Assembly (NCBI RefSeq): GCF_003063645.1
Contig: NZ_NESJ01000007.1
Location: 1-64,000, forward strand
Origin: Limnohabitans sp. 2KL-51
GTDB lineage: Bacteria > Pseudomonadota > Gammaproteobacteria > Burkholderiales > Burkholderiaceae_C
Reading direction: 5' to 3'
DNA: 64,000 nt
In this document: positions 1-7,888 of the stretch, piece by piece
How positions within the stretch are numbered: the first letter of the stretch is position 1
How the letters are laid out: each line of letters begins with the position of its first letter
Program-made: the position numbers and the translations under genes
The notes under the pieces: generated by a model
Seen by the model: the letters and a program-made list of their open reading frames with translations, nothing else
Database searches by the model: none
Told to the model about the DNA's origin: nothing

Positions 1-96
1 CGCCTCACTACAAAGGCAAGCGAAGGGTCATCAGGGCGGAATAACAAAACTCGCCGACAAGCACGACTTCGTTGGTATGTTTAATGGTATGCCGAA

Positions 97-122
97 ACAA
101 AAAAGCGCCCGGAAGGCGCGTA
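97..122 (-). terminator. Intrinsic terminator (minus strand)
   Basis: A GCGCC/GGCGC stem with a short loop is followed on the minus strand by a run of Ts. It closely resembles the hairpin behind the tRNA-Ser at 7851-7873, including the bases on the gene side, but no intact RNA gene or CDS feeds into it here. Confidence 0.55.
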
Positions 123-161
123 TTTGCTGATTGTCTGGCGGGCCAGAAGATACTAGATCGC

Positions 162-235
162 AAACCGCCTAAATTTCCCAAGAGCAAGCCGATCAAGCAC
201 TTGGGCCCCAGTTCATTATTCTAAATGTTGAGACA
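162..235. repeat. 74-bp direct repeat, copy 1
   Basis: This segment aligns without gaps to 3260-3333 with about 13 mismatches in 74 bases. Both copies end in the same TAAATGTTGAGACA motif, and they lie in the same orientation on either side of the TonB-receptor and HTH genes. They could be ends of a decayed mobile element or recombination sites; the family is not recognised. Confidence 0.6.
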
Positions 236-443
236 TCTTCTTGTACCGAGAGTTTTCAGATCCTCTATGCTAAAGGCTCCGGAATTAGAACCTGCCAGGT
301 TGTCCCACTGTGCCCCTTCGACCCAAAGCGGTCTTCACGGTGAACCGGCCCCTGACTCAGTTGCAGCGAAAGCAGTCATTCAAGTCGCAAAGTTCGACTA
401 GAATTTTCCTGCACCTTCGGCCTAGAACTTGCGAATTAAACAG

Positions 444-2504
444 ATGTTTCACCGTTTTGTATTTGCAAATTTTTTTTCATCACTCATCTGGTGCGCTACG
501 CCTGTTTTCGGACATGAATTGGCACCAATTGTGATCACTGGACATTACGACAATTCAATCGGTACCAGCGAAGCGGCCAGTCAGGGCGTGGTCGGTCCCG
601 AGCTACTTCGCAACCGAGCCATTCAGCGACCTGCCGATGTTCTTGAATACATCCCTGGTATGGTGGTCACCCAGCATTCGGGGGACGGCAAGGCCAATCA
701 ATATTTCTTAAGAGGCATGAACCTTGACCACGGAACTGATTTCGCGACCACGGTCAACGGAGTGCCTGTCAATATGCCTAACCACGCTCACGGGCATGGT
801 TACAGCGATCTCAATTTCTTGATCCCTGAACTTGTGCAACGAATGGAGTACCGCAAGGGGCCTTACTTTGCATCTGAAGGTGATTTTTCTTCTGCTGGCT
901 CAGCCAACTTTATGTACCGTACCAGGTTAGACAAACCTTTTGCGGATGTCACCATTGGGCCGCGCGGATATCTCAGAGGTGTAGCAGCGGCCTCCAGAGA
1001 GGTCAGCGAGGGTGTGACGTTGTTAACAGCCATTGAGCGATTGAACAACAACGGCCCATGGACCGTCCCAGAGGGCATGCGCAAATCCAATGCTCAATTG
1101 ATTTTGAGTGGTGGCAGCCCACGTGAAGGTTGGTCTACCAGCCTTTCCGCGTATTCAGCACACTGGAACTCGACGGATCAGATCCCTCAACGCCTCATTG
1201 ATGTTGGTACATATCAAGGTCAACCGTTCAGTCGGTTTGATTCACTAGACCCAAGCGCTGGCGCCAATACCCATCGAACCAGCTTGTCTGGGAATTGGCA
1301 TCAGGCTTCAAACCATGGAATGACCAAGGTCGATTGGTATGCGATCAAGTACAACTTGAATTTATTCTCCAATTTCACCTATAGCCTGGACAGACCCAAT
1401 GACCAGTTTTCGCAGACCGATGACAGATTGGTATGGGGCGGGAAAGCTTACAGATCTTGGTTGACGGACTTGGGAGATGGTCGCAGCATGCAGAACACCT
1501 TGGGTGTTCAGTCACGGCAAGATCGAATTCGCGTGGGCTTATATGAAACCGAGGCCAGGCAAATTCAGTCCACTGTTCGTGATGATGATGTTCATCAAAC
1601 ACTGGTTGGGATTTATGGTGAGAACGAGGTGGGTTGGAATTCATGGCTAAGAACAGTCGCCGGATTGCGATTCGATCAGTTCAATGCCAAGGTAACAAGC
1701 CATGTACAAGCAGTGAACTCCGGAAAAGCAAATGCCTCCAAGATTTCACCCAAAATTTCCGTGATTTTTGGTCCATGGCATAAGACCGAATTTTTCATCA
1801 ACGCGGGCAAGGGTTTTCACAGCAACGATGCTCGCGGCACAACAGTCAAAGTGGATCCAAAAACAGGATTGCCGATTGATGCGGTACCAGGCCTGGTCAG
1901 TTCGCGTGGACACGAGCTGGGAGTCAAATCAAGAATCCTCCATGACCTGCAAACAACTTTTGCAATTTGGAAGCTCGACCTTGATTCAGAATTGGTTTAC
2001 GTCGGAGACGCTGGCAACACAGAGGCGGGCCGTCCAAGTCGCCGCACTGGGGTGGAATGGAGCAATCATTGGACACCCGGTGAGCATTTTTTAATGGATG
2101 CAAGTTTTGCGTGGACTCGGCCACAATATTCTGACAATGACCCTGCTGGAAATGGCATTACCAACGCTGTGCAGAAGGTGGCGAATTTGACATTCGCTTT
2201 GCGTAATTTGGGGCCTTGGTCAGGTTCCTTGGGCGTTCGTTACATAGGAGCCGCCCCGCTCATAGAAGATAACTCTTTTCGTTCCACCTCAAGCCTCACA
2301 ACCAACCTTCGCATCAACCGAAGGATGTCCAATGCATTTGATATTGCGGTTGACGTGCTGAATTTGACCGATCGCAAGAATAACGATATCGGTTACTACT
2401 ACAGATCACGTGTATCCGGAGAGCCTTTGGCGGGAGTAGACGGTTTGCATGTTCACCCTGCTCAGCCAAGTACGGTCAGAGTCACCGCGAGATTAAGATT
2501 CTGA
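444..2504 (+). CDS. TonB-dependent outer-membrane receptor
   Basis: The protein has 686 residues. An N-terminal hydrophobic signal peptide (about residues 1-23) is followed by a TonB-box-like stretch (IVITG), a plug domain (about 35-150) with FLRGMNLDHGTDF and VNMPNHAHGHGYSD motifs, and a beta-barrel ending in a C-terminal phenylalanine, as is usual for outer-membrane proteins. Such receptors take up metal chelates or other scarce ligands using TonB/ExbBD energy. The HAHGHG motif recurs in a widespread subfamily of unknown substrate, and I cannot name the ligand. The ATG at 444 is preferred over an upstream in-frame TTG at 429 because it starts a normal signal peptide; neither has a strong ribosome-binding site. 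No transporter or regulator gene is adjacent. The gene sits between two direct repeats, which suggests transferred cargo. Confidence 0.88.
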   Translation: MFHRFVFANFFSSLIWCATPVFGHELAPIVITGHYDNSIGTSEAASQGVVGPELLRNRAIQRPADVLEYIPGMVVTQHSGDGKANQYFLRGMNLDHGTDFATTVNGVPVNMPNHAHGHGYSDLNFLIPELVQRMEYRKGPYFASEGDFSSAGSANFMYRTRLDKPFADVTIGPRGYLRGVAAASREVSEGVTLLTAIERLNNNGPWTVPEGMRKSNAQLILSGGSPREGWSTSLSAYSAHWNSTDQIPQRLIDVGTYQGQPFSRFDSLDPSAGANTHRTSLSGNWHQASNHGMTKVDWYAIKYNLNLFSNFTYSLDRPNDQFSQTDDRLVWGGKAYRSWLTDLGDGRSMQNTLGVQSRQDRIRVGLYETEARQIQSTVRDDDVHQTLVGIYGENEVGWNSWLRTVAGLRFDQFNAKVTSHVQAVNSGKANASKISPKISVIFGPWHKTEFFINAGKGFHSNDARGTTVKVDPKTGLPIDAVPGLVSSRGHELGVKSRILHDLQTTFAIWKLDLDSELVYVGDAGNTEAGRPSRRTGVEWSNHWTPGEHFLMDASFAWTRPQYSDNDPAGNGITNAVQKVANLTFALRNLGPWSGSLGVRYIGAAPLIEDNSFRSTSSLTTNLRINRRMSNAFDIAVDVLNLTDRKNNDIGYYYRSRVSGEPLAGVDGLHVHPAQPSTVRVTARLRF

Positions 2505-2829
2505 TCTTTTCTGGTATGCACGTTTTGTTGCATTTAAAGACCTCCTCACTCAATATCTTGTGACGGTAAAGGGACGGAAGCACCCGTTCTAGGTGTAGCG
2601 ATTCAAGTCCGCTTTCAGCCTAAAGCCGCCCCTTAGACTTCTCCACAAACACTTCTTCCATGACCAAGGGGGTTCCCCGGCACATGAACTATGGATTGGA
2701 AATCCGAAACATCGCCACAAGTAAATGCTTGCTCGTGCATGCACTAACCCACCCCGCTGAGAAAAAAACCTAGCCAACCGGTATGAACCTATATGAAACC
2801 ACTGCATACAGGCATCAAGGAGCAAGTCC
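2505..2829. other. Intergenic, nothing clear
   Basis: There are 325 bases between the receptor and the HTH gene. I see no terminator with a T-run and no RNA gene. The end of the stretch carries the AAGGAG ribosome-binding site of the next gene. The long opposite-strand frame here is a composition shadow. Confidence 0.45.
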
Positions 2830-3162
2830 ATGGCTACTAACAAAAACTCATCCTCGAACCCACGGGCTGAAAAAATGGGTGACGTGCTGGACGCCCTGTC
2901 CAGTGGCATCGCCAAAACCGCAGCCAACGAACCCAAGTTCGAGCCCCAACACCTGGTTTCAGAGGTCCCGCCCGAACCTGCCCGCCAGCTACTGACCGAA
3001 ATCATGCTCGCCGATCGCTGGGTGTGTTCAGTCGCACGCCTTCAGCGCTGGCGCACCGTCGGCGAGGGCCCGCAGTACTTGAAGATCGTGGGGAAAGTGC
3101 TGTACCGGCTCAAAGACATTGAGGCCTATGAAGAAGCCTGTCTGATCCGGAAGGTGTTCTAG
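2830..3162 (+). CDS. Excisionase-like / HTH DNA-binding protein
   Basis: The protein has 110 residues. Residues about 55-105 (from LLTEIMLADRWV to YRLKDIEAYE) match the pattern of small MerR/excisionase-type winged-helix proteins: a helix-turn-helix with a WRTVGEGPQYLKI segment, then a basic strand leading to a YRLKDIEAYE helix. The N-terminal half is polar and probably disordered. A strong AAGGAG ribosome-binding site lies 8 bases before the ATG. In known families such proteins act as excision directionality factors or as regulators on plasmids, phages and integrative elements, so its presence fits the mobile-remnant character of this region. No integrase is left in the window. The family assignment comes from motif reading only. 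Confidence 0.65.
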   Translation: MATNKNSSSNPRAEKMGDVLDALSSGIAKTAANEPKFEPQHLVSEVPPEPARQLLTEIMLADRWVCSVARLQRWRTVGEGPQYLKIVGKVLYRLKDIEAYEEACLIRKVF

Positions 3163-3259
3163 CGGCGCACCCAAGGAGGCCTCGAACGGGTTGTAAATTG
3201 TTCGAACGACTTGGAATCAGTTCGAAATAGTCTTGGCGGGGCAGAACATACCTCATCAT

Positions 3260-3333
3260 AAACCGCCTAAGTTTTCCAAGGGCCAATAGATCAAGCTCTT
3301 GGGATCCGGTTCATCAGTCTAAATGTTGAGACA
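3260..3333. repeat. 74-bp direct repeat, copy 2
   Basis: This is the partner of the segment at 162-235, at about 82% identity without gaps and in the same orientation. It stands between the HTH gene and the 55-residue ORF. The spacing between copies is about 3.1 kb and encloses the receptor and HTH genes. Confidence 0.6.
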
Positions 3334-3434
3334 GCTGTTTGGCACGGTCATGTAACTGGAAATTCGGATCGACTTGATAGCTCTTCGAGATCGAAGCAAC
3401 CATACGGCTCCACGAACCCAACGGAGCACGCAGC

Positions 3435-3602
3435 ATGCAATCTCACCCACAAGAACGAATCGACTCAAAGTCCGAGCCAAGTCCCATGGCCATCGTGGGT
3501 GCAGTCCTCGCCCAAGGCGCGATCCGCTTTCTCGATCAACAAAAAAGAGAGCAAAGGGCCGCTGAGAAAAGTATCAGCCCCGCTGAGCAGCTACAAAACT
3601 GA
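3435..3602 (+). CDS. Small recombinase-associated type protein (55 aa)
   Basis: This is an ATG-started frame of 55 codons with a GGAG ribosome-binding site 8 bases upstream. The core MAIVGAVLAQGAIRFLDQQ, flanked by charged tails, resembles very short proteins that, in proteobacterial genomes, often precede DUF2924 and serine-recombinase genes of prophage-like elements. Here the following genes are instead the toxin-antitoxin pair on the opposite strand, so if that comparison holds the recombinase module has been lost. Function is unknown. The evidence for coding is the ribosome-binding site, the plausible composition and the family resemblance, without a database check. Confidence 0.5.
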   Translation: MQSHPQERIDSKSEPSPMAIVGAVLAQGAIRFLDQQKREQRAAEKSISPAEQLQN

Positions 3603-3608
3603 GTGACT

Positions 3609-3902
3609 TTACGTGGGGTTCAAGACCTCAGGAATATCGCGTGCGCCGTGCAATATGCGAACGATGGTGACCTGCTCTGTCGTGGACTCAAAAAAGATCA
3701 CGTAGTTGCCATGCGCGCATGAGCGCAAGTCATCAGACAGCTCGGGCCGCCGCCGATAGCCCGCAGGGTTGAGACAAATCTTTTCGCAATGCGCACGCAA
3801 CTCAGCCACGAAAGTTCCGGCGCGAACCGGATTGTCTTGTGCAATGTAGTCGCCGATCTCCTCAAGATCGAACGCTGCCAAGGGCGTTATCAGTAACTGC
3901 AT
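3609..3902 (-). CDS. parE: ParE/RelE-superfamily toxin
   Basis: The protein has 97 residues and the usual ParE layout: LLITPLAAFDLEEIGDYIA at the N terminus (beta strand plus helical hairpin), a central LNPAGYRRRPEL segment, then the strands YVIFFES and VTIVRILHGARDI at the C terminus. ParE toxins of this fold usually poison DNA gyrase, whereas RelE relatives cut mRNA; the sequence favours ParE but does not prove the target. The start codon overlaps the end of the antitoxin gene by one base, so the two are translationally coupled. The toxin appears full length and is probably neutralised by the upstream product. It likely stabilises this mobile region. Confidence 0.88.
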   Translation of the reverse strand: MQLLITPLAAFDLEEIGDYIAQDNPVRAGTFVAELRAHCEKICLNPAGYRRRPELSDDLRSCAHGNYVIFFESTTEQVTIVRILHGARDIPEVLNPT

Positions 3903-4168
3903 TAGCGAGCTTGGCGTGTCGCCTGCTGTGCGTATTTGGCTTGTAATCGATCAAACACGGGGTCCGCCGCAAGTGCTGCGCCGCTGGCCTTGCCTGCGGC
4001 GATATCATTTCTCAGCGCTTGGAGTTGGATAGCCTGCTGGCGCTCGGTGTCCTCGAGCAAGCGCAGTCCCGCACGGACGACTTCACTCACGTTGTTGTAG
4101 CGGCCGCTTTCAACTTGATCGCGGATGAAGGTCTCGAAATGGGGGCTCAGGGCAACGCTGGTGGGCAT
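3902..4168 (-). CDS. parD: ParD-type antitoxin
   Basis: The protein has 88 residues. The N-terminal ribbon-helix-helix domain (residues about 1-50) reads TSVALSPHFETFIRDQVES, then YNNVSEVVRAGLRLLED, the characteristic ParD/CopG pattern. The C-terminal half is charged and flexible and should wrap the toxin. The gene comes first in the operon, as in most ParDE systems, with a clear AGGAGAG ribosome-binding site. ParD proteins normally repress their own promoter as dimers, and a small palindrome lies just upstream of the ribosome-binding site (4183-4193). Naming rests on the domain pattern and on the adjacent toxin. Confidence 0.88.
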   Translation of the reverse strand: MPTSVALSPHFETFIRDQVESGRYNNVSEVVRAGLRLLEDTERQQAIQLQALRNDIAAGKASGAALAADPVFDRLQAKYAQQATRQAR

Positions 4169-4170
4169 GA

Positions 4171-4200
4171 CTCTCTCCTAACAGTTAATAACTATTATTA
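4171..4200 (-). promoter_or_regulatory. parDE ribosome-binding site and putative operator
   Basis: The stretch contains the AGGAGAG ribosome-binding site and, directly upstream, a perfect 11-base palindrome (AGTTA-A-TAACT, 4183-4193) inside an A+T-rich -10-like region. I infer it to be the autoregulatory ParD operator from its position; binding is not shown. Confidence 0.4.
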
Positions 4201-4520
4201 TTCACCTGTCGGCACGCCTTGTCAAGATTGACCGGATAGCAACAGCAGCCGCATCTTACAAAGATGTGACCCTTTTTAGTTTCAGACAGCGCTCTAAAGA
4301 ATTCAGGTAACCGGTTGCATGGCCTTGGACGATGAGCCGGCCACCAAACAGCAAGTTGTTTGCACCCGTACTTTGGCCAGTCGGTTCAACCTCTCAATGA
4401 GTTGCAAGAAGCGGTCATGGAGTTCGCCTGCCGGACTGCTGAAAAGTTGCGCCGGTAAGGCAAACACGCGGGGCAAGTGCAAATAGCAAGGCAGTATGAG
4501 CAACCTTGGCCGGGTCCGGC
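4201..4520. other. Intergenic, nothing clear
   Basis: This is about 320 bases between the toxin-antitoxin promoter and the first copy of the 170-bp repeat. An opposite-strand open frame (4303-4551) runs into the repeat and has no ribosome-binding site or recognisable domain. I consider the stretch non-coding. Confidence 0.4.
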
Positions 4521-4694
4521 ATAACCTTCGAACGTTATCAACATTTCTCAAAATTCATATACCCCCCGCGTGGCAGCGTTCTAAAAAGTAGGGGGTGTTT
4601 GGATTTGGCCCGAAGGGTAATCGGACGAGCGAATTACAGCGAATAGGCAGTCAGGAGTCCCTGCTCAGGATTTGGGGGGTGGGGGTACGGTGGG
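4521..4694. repeat. About 170-bp dispersed repeat, copy 1
   Basis: This segment aligns to 7534-7704 in the same orientation. The last 40 or so bases (CAGGAGTCCCTGCTCAGGAT followed by a G-rich tract) are identical, while the earlier part carries scattered changes and small indels. The two copies bracket the caspase-nitrilase-small-protein gene block. It has no coding capacity of its own and could be a miniature or REP-like element. Confidence 0.7.
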
Positions 4695-4748
4695 TATCAA
4701 GGATTCCCGAACAAGGCTCTTCTGGGGAGCCCGTACCGGGTAGTTTCT

Positions 4749-6161
4749 CTACTTGGTGCGCCTGAACACAAAGTCCCCTACAAGGCTTGAGTTTTCCCAC
4801 GGCACTTGTGCGCTCTTGGTTTCCTCGACCACCAAGCGTCGTACCTCCTTGAACATCAATTCGATAGGAACATCGGGTTTCTGAATTGCCCTGAGCAGGT
4901 TCTTTGTGAATGGGCTGTTCCTCTGACCTTTCGCCCCATCGAGTGCCACCCTGCCCGGTGCCGTTGAGAAAGCAACAAAGGTTCCAGTTGGAGCGTCCAT
5001 CCTTGCGAGGCCCTGACTGGATGAGCGCCAGCTTCGAGCGAACTCGTTGTTCCTGCAAGCGTCGAGAATCACAATATTTACCCGCTGACGGCTTCGAGTC
5101 TGTAGCCCCTCTAACATTTCGAGCCAGCGACTGGCGTCATACGCTTGTTCTTCAAGCTCATATTCGTGCTTTATGTCTGCGTTCACAGGAATGACGTAGT
5201 TGCGTCCCTTTGCCTCGATGCCATGTCCTGCATAAAAGATCAGTGCGACCTCGCTCGAAGAAGCAGCGTCGGCAAACTCTCGCGTGGCACCACGCATCTG
5301 TGCCAGAGTGGCATCCCGAACCAATATCGTCTCAAATCCCATGCTCCGAAGAGTAGCCGCAACATCAGATGCGTCATTTCCGGGATTCGTCAGAGGCGCA
5401 CTCTTGTAAGCCGCGTTGCCAATCACTAGTGCAACCCGGCGTTCGTTTTTTGATATCGTCGGACGTGAGGCAGTTTGAGAGGCTGATTGGGCTGCAGCAA
5501 GCTGGGCCTCAAGCTCCTGCTGCCTGCGCTTTGCGACTTCAGCCTCAGCGGCTGTTGCTACCAACCGCTGTTCAAGCTCTTGTTGCCGTTGTCGTGAAGC
5601 TTGAGCGTCAGCAGTCAGTCGATCTGTTTCAGCGCTGCTGGGCCGCACCGTTTGTACGGGAGGGTTGAAAGGAAAACGGCTTGTGTCAAGGGCAAAAGAA
5701 TTTACAAGATTGCCATCTGACCAGTTGCCAGATGACACAACCGTTCCATCGAATCTGTATTCAATACCATCACCATCGCGTCTTGCTTCCTTCCAATTTC
5801 CAACATATCTATTGCCATTTGAGAAGGTGAAATTCCCAATGCCGTTCATGCGGTAGTTCTTGTACTCGCCAACGTACTTATCGCCATTAGCGTACGAGTA
5901 AGTCCCCCAACCATCTACGTTATTTTCTTTCCATTCGCCAACGAACTTATCCCCGTTTTTGTAAGTGAAAGCGCCCTGCCCACTGAAATTTCCGTCTTTG
6001 AATTCACCAACATACTGGCCGCCAGCGAAGTTTCTGGTTCCAAAACAGTTTGTCCACCTCGACACATCCCCTTGACAAGGAGGCAATGAAGATTGAGCAA
6101 GGGCACTTCCTGCCATCAGGCAGAGGAGAACAAAGCGTATGAGGGAAGTCATGGTGAACAT
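4749..6161 (-). CDS. Exported MORN-repeat caspase-like peptidase (C14)
   Basis: The protein has about 470 residues. From the ATG at 6161: signal peptide 1-23 ending ALAQ; three to four MORN-type repeats (about 49-150; YVGEFKDGNFSGQG, FVGEWKENNVDGWG, YVGEYKNYRMNGIG); an Ala/Gln/Glu-rich coiled coil (about 178-230, with two RQQELE units); and a caspase-fold domain (about 240-470) starting RRVALVIGNAAY. The catalytic pair is visible as His313 in FYAGHG and Cys369 in LDACR, so the peptidase should be active, probably with basic or arginine specificity as in metacaspase-like bacterial members. MORN repeats commonly bind lipids or membranes. An in-frame TTG at 6194 and an ATG at 6152 are alternative starts; none has a clear ribosome-binding site. 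The gene is last in a minus-strand group with the nitrilase gene. Its substrate and role are unknown. Confidence 0.87.
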   Translation of the reverse strand: MFTMTSLIRFVLLCLMAGSALAQSSLPPCQGDVSRWTNCFGTRNFAGGQYVGEFKDGNFSGQGAFTYKNGDKFVGEWKENNVDGWGTYSYANGDKYVGEYKNYRMNGIGNFTFSNGNRYVGNWKEARRDGDGIEYRFDGTVVSSGNWSDGNLVNSFALDTSRFPFNPPVQTVRPSSAETDRLTADAQASRQRQQELEQRLVATAAEAEVAKRRQQELEAQLAAAQSASQTASRPTISKNERRVALVIGNAAYKSAPLTNPGNDASDVAATLRSMGFETILVRDATLAQMRGATREFADAASSSEVALIFYAGHGIEAKGRNYVIPVNADIKHEYELEEQAYDASRWLEMLEGLQTRSRQRVNIVILDACRNNEFARSWRSSSQGLARMDAPTGTFVAFSTAPGRVALDGAKGQRNSPFTKNLLRAIQKPDVPIELMFKEVRRLVVEETKSAQVPWENSSLVGDFVFRRTK

Positions 6162-6214
6162 CGTAACGAATTTTGTAATGGCTGAAAATTTCAAGGGAAG
6201 TCACGCCTGGAACT

Positions 6215-7039
6215 TCAGAGGTAGCCGCCCTCAGTAGCCGAGGCGCTCAGGCGACGATGACGCAAAGCCTGCAAGTTGTGACGCACGGACTTCAGCCGCT
6301 CGAGGTCCATCTCGCCCATCACCACGCCCTCGCCTTCAGGCAATACCGACACCACCTCACCCCAAGGGTCAATCAACATGCTGTGACCGTAGGTTTGGCG
6401 GCCGCTTGCGTGGGTGCCACCTTGCGCTGCCGCCAATACGTAACACTGGTTCTCGATGGCACGAGCACGCAACAAAACATTCCAATGGGCCGAGCCCGTC
6501 GGCACGGTAAAGGCAGAGGGCACCAAGATCAGGTCCACCTCACCCATGGCACGGTACAGCTCAGGAAACCGCAGGTCGTAGCAAATAGACATCCCAATAC
6601 GCCCAAAAGGCGTGTCGGCAGTCACTATCTCTGTTCCCGCCACCATCGTGCGGCCTTCGTCCAAATTACGAGTTCCGTCTTGGTAGCTGAAGAGATGCAT
6701 CTTGTCGTACCGGGCCACCACTTCGCCCTGAGGGTTGAAGAGCAAGGCAGTATTGGTAACCTTGGCCGAGTCTTGGGTCTTGATGGGGATGGAGCCACCG
6801 GCAACCCATATGTCGTGTTGCCGAGCTTTGGAAGCCAACATCTCTTGCATGGGCCCTTGTCCAAAATCTTCAGCAATCTGAAATTTATCGGTTTCATGTA
6901 GCCCCATCTGCACAAAGTATTCGGGCAGGGAAACCAGTTGGGCACCGTCGGCAACTGCTTGGTCGATCAGCCTTTCGGCTGTCGCCAAGTTCGTTTCCAA
7001 ATCAGGTGCGGACACCATTTGAAGTGCAGCAATCTTCAT
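6215..7039 (-). CDS. Carbon-nitrogen hydrolase (nitrilase superfamily, Nit1-like)
   Basis: The protein has 274 residues from the ATG at 7039 (MKIAALQM). The Glu-Lys-Cys catalytic triad is intact: Glu40 in SLPEYF, Lys113 in YDKMHLF and Cys153 in ICYDLRFPE. The length and the surrounding motifs (GGSIP, DGTRNLDEG, RARAIENQCY) fit the Nit1/omega-amidase branch, whose members hydrolyse small amides; the known Nit1 substrate is deaminated glutathione. An upstream in-frame TTG at 7075 would add 12 residues without signal character and overlap the previous gene, so I reject it. The gene lies 32 bases after the small exported protein and 53 bases before the caspase gene, probably one transcript. Confidence 0.87.
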   Translation of the reverse strand: MKIAALQMVSAPDLETNLATAERLIDQAVADGAQLVSLPEYFVQMGLHETDKFQIAEDFGQGPMQEMLASKARQHDIWVAGGSIPIKTQDSAKVTNTALLFNPQGEVVARYDKMHLFSYQDGTRNLDEGRTMVAGTEIVTADTPFGRIGMSICYDLRFPELYRAMGEVDLILVPSAFTVPTGSAHWNVLLRARAIENQCYVLAAAQGGTHASGRQTYGHSMLIDPWGEVVSVLPEGEGVVMGEMDLERLKSVRHNLQALRHRRLSASATEGGYL

Positions 7040-7071
7040 AGATTTAGCGGTTACGTGAAAATTTGAAGCGG

Positions 7072-7488
7072 TCAACGGGTGATCATCACGATCTGCTCTG
7101 CCGCAATGGTCAGCTCGAATTCAACCAGCTCTCCATTTTGAAGCTTCGGGAAGTTCAGGCCTGCCACGTTAAATCGCCCCGGCTTTGCGGCTGGCACAGG
7201 CCCTTTGGACTGAGCGCCTTCACCCTGAGCTACTGCTTTATTTCCATCGCAGACAGACAAGAGGGTTGCCTCAGTCAGCTCAACCGCGCGGACCTGCGTC
7301 AATTCAGATTTGTTCTTCACTTTCAAGGTGCGCCCGGCATCATCCAATAGACGCACCGATTGAAACTGCGGTGCCCAGACTGAGTTGTCCATCCGCCCGG
7401 CGGTGATGCAAGTCGAAGCCTGAACGCCAATCGGCAAAAGACAGGTGGCCAACAAAAGAGATGGTTTTAAGATTGAGAAAGCGTTCAT
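7072..7488 (-). CDS. Small exported protein of unknown function
   Basis: The protein has 138 residues. A signal peptide (about 1-24, ending VQAS) is followed by a soluble domain with two cysteines (about residues 27 and 80) that could form a disulfide. A polar GEGAQSKGPVPAAKPG linker precedes the C-terminal strands. I recognise no domain. A GGAG ribosome-binding site lies 7 bases upstream of the ATG. The gene is first in the minus-strand group with the nitrilase and caspase genes; a periplasmic location would match the exported caspase protein, but joint function is inference. Confidence 0.6.
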   Translation of the reverse strand: MNAFSILKPSLLLATCLLPIGVQASTCITAGRMDNSVWAPQFQSVRLLDDAGRTLKVKNKSELTQVRAVELTEATLLSVCDGNKAVAQGEGAQSKGPVPAAKPGRFNVAGLNFPKLQNGELVEFELTIAAEQIVMITR

Positions 7489-7533
7489 CAGAAGCTCCGA
7501 TTAAGAGTCATCATAAGTCGCAGATCACGCAGG

Positions 7534-7704
7534 CACAACCTGCGAACGTTCGCAACATTTCCCAAAATTTATATACCCCCCGGGGGGCAGCGTTTTAAAA
7601 GGCAAGGGGGTGCTTTGGCACGAAGGGCAAAGGATGAGCGAATTACAGCGCAAGGGCAGACAGGAGTCCCTGCTCAGGATTTGGGGGGTGGGGGTACGGT
7701 GGGG
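7534..7704. repeat. About 170-bp dispersed repeat, copy 2
   Basis: This is the partner of 4521-4694 in the same orientation. It lies just upstream of the small exported-protein gene and so may contribute its promoter. The 3' part, including the G-rich tract, is identical to copy 1. Confidence 0.7.
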
Positions 7705-7850
7705 TCTGGCTGTGCTGGGAATTTGGAAGCCCCTGAGTCCTAAGAAGTTTGGTGAGCTTGTTACAGCTTGCTGTCTATCCAACCAACTGGTGACACCAAA
7801 ACCTTGATCGCTGGTGATCTTTTGATGGTGGGTAAATTGGGGGGTAGAAA

Positions 7851-7873
7851 TAAAAAATGCGCCGGAAGGCGCG
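7851..7873 (-). terminator. Terminator of tRNA-Ser
   Basis: A GCGCC-GGAA-GGCGC hairpin is followed on the minus strand by six Ts, 16 bases beyond the CCA end of the tRNA. Confidence 0.85.
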
Positions 7874-7888
7874 TATTTACTAGGTCAC

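Larger units (their letters stand above)
1..443. other. Gene-free left edge
   Basis: I find no convincing gene here. The stretch contains a minus-strand terminator-like hairpin near position 105, a 74-bp repeat copy (162-235) and the presumed leader of the TonB-receptor gene. Short open frames in it have no recognisable domain or good ribosome-binding site. I see no cobalamin-type riboswitch core ahead of the receptor. Confidence 0.5.

Noticed and set aside
236..443. Cobalamin or other riboswitch ahead of the TonB receptor
   Set aside because: No conserved core motif could be found in the leader.
2589..3005. Minus-strand frame of 138 codons
   Set aside because: It is antisense to the HTH gene and has low-complexity, frame-shadow composition.
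4303..4551. Opposite-strand frame of 82 codons
   Set aside because: Its start lies inside the 170-bp repeat, it has no ribosome-binding site and no recognisable domain.
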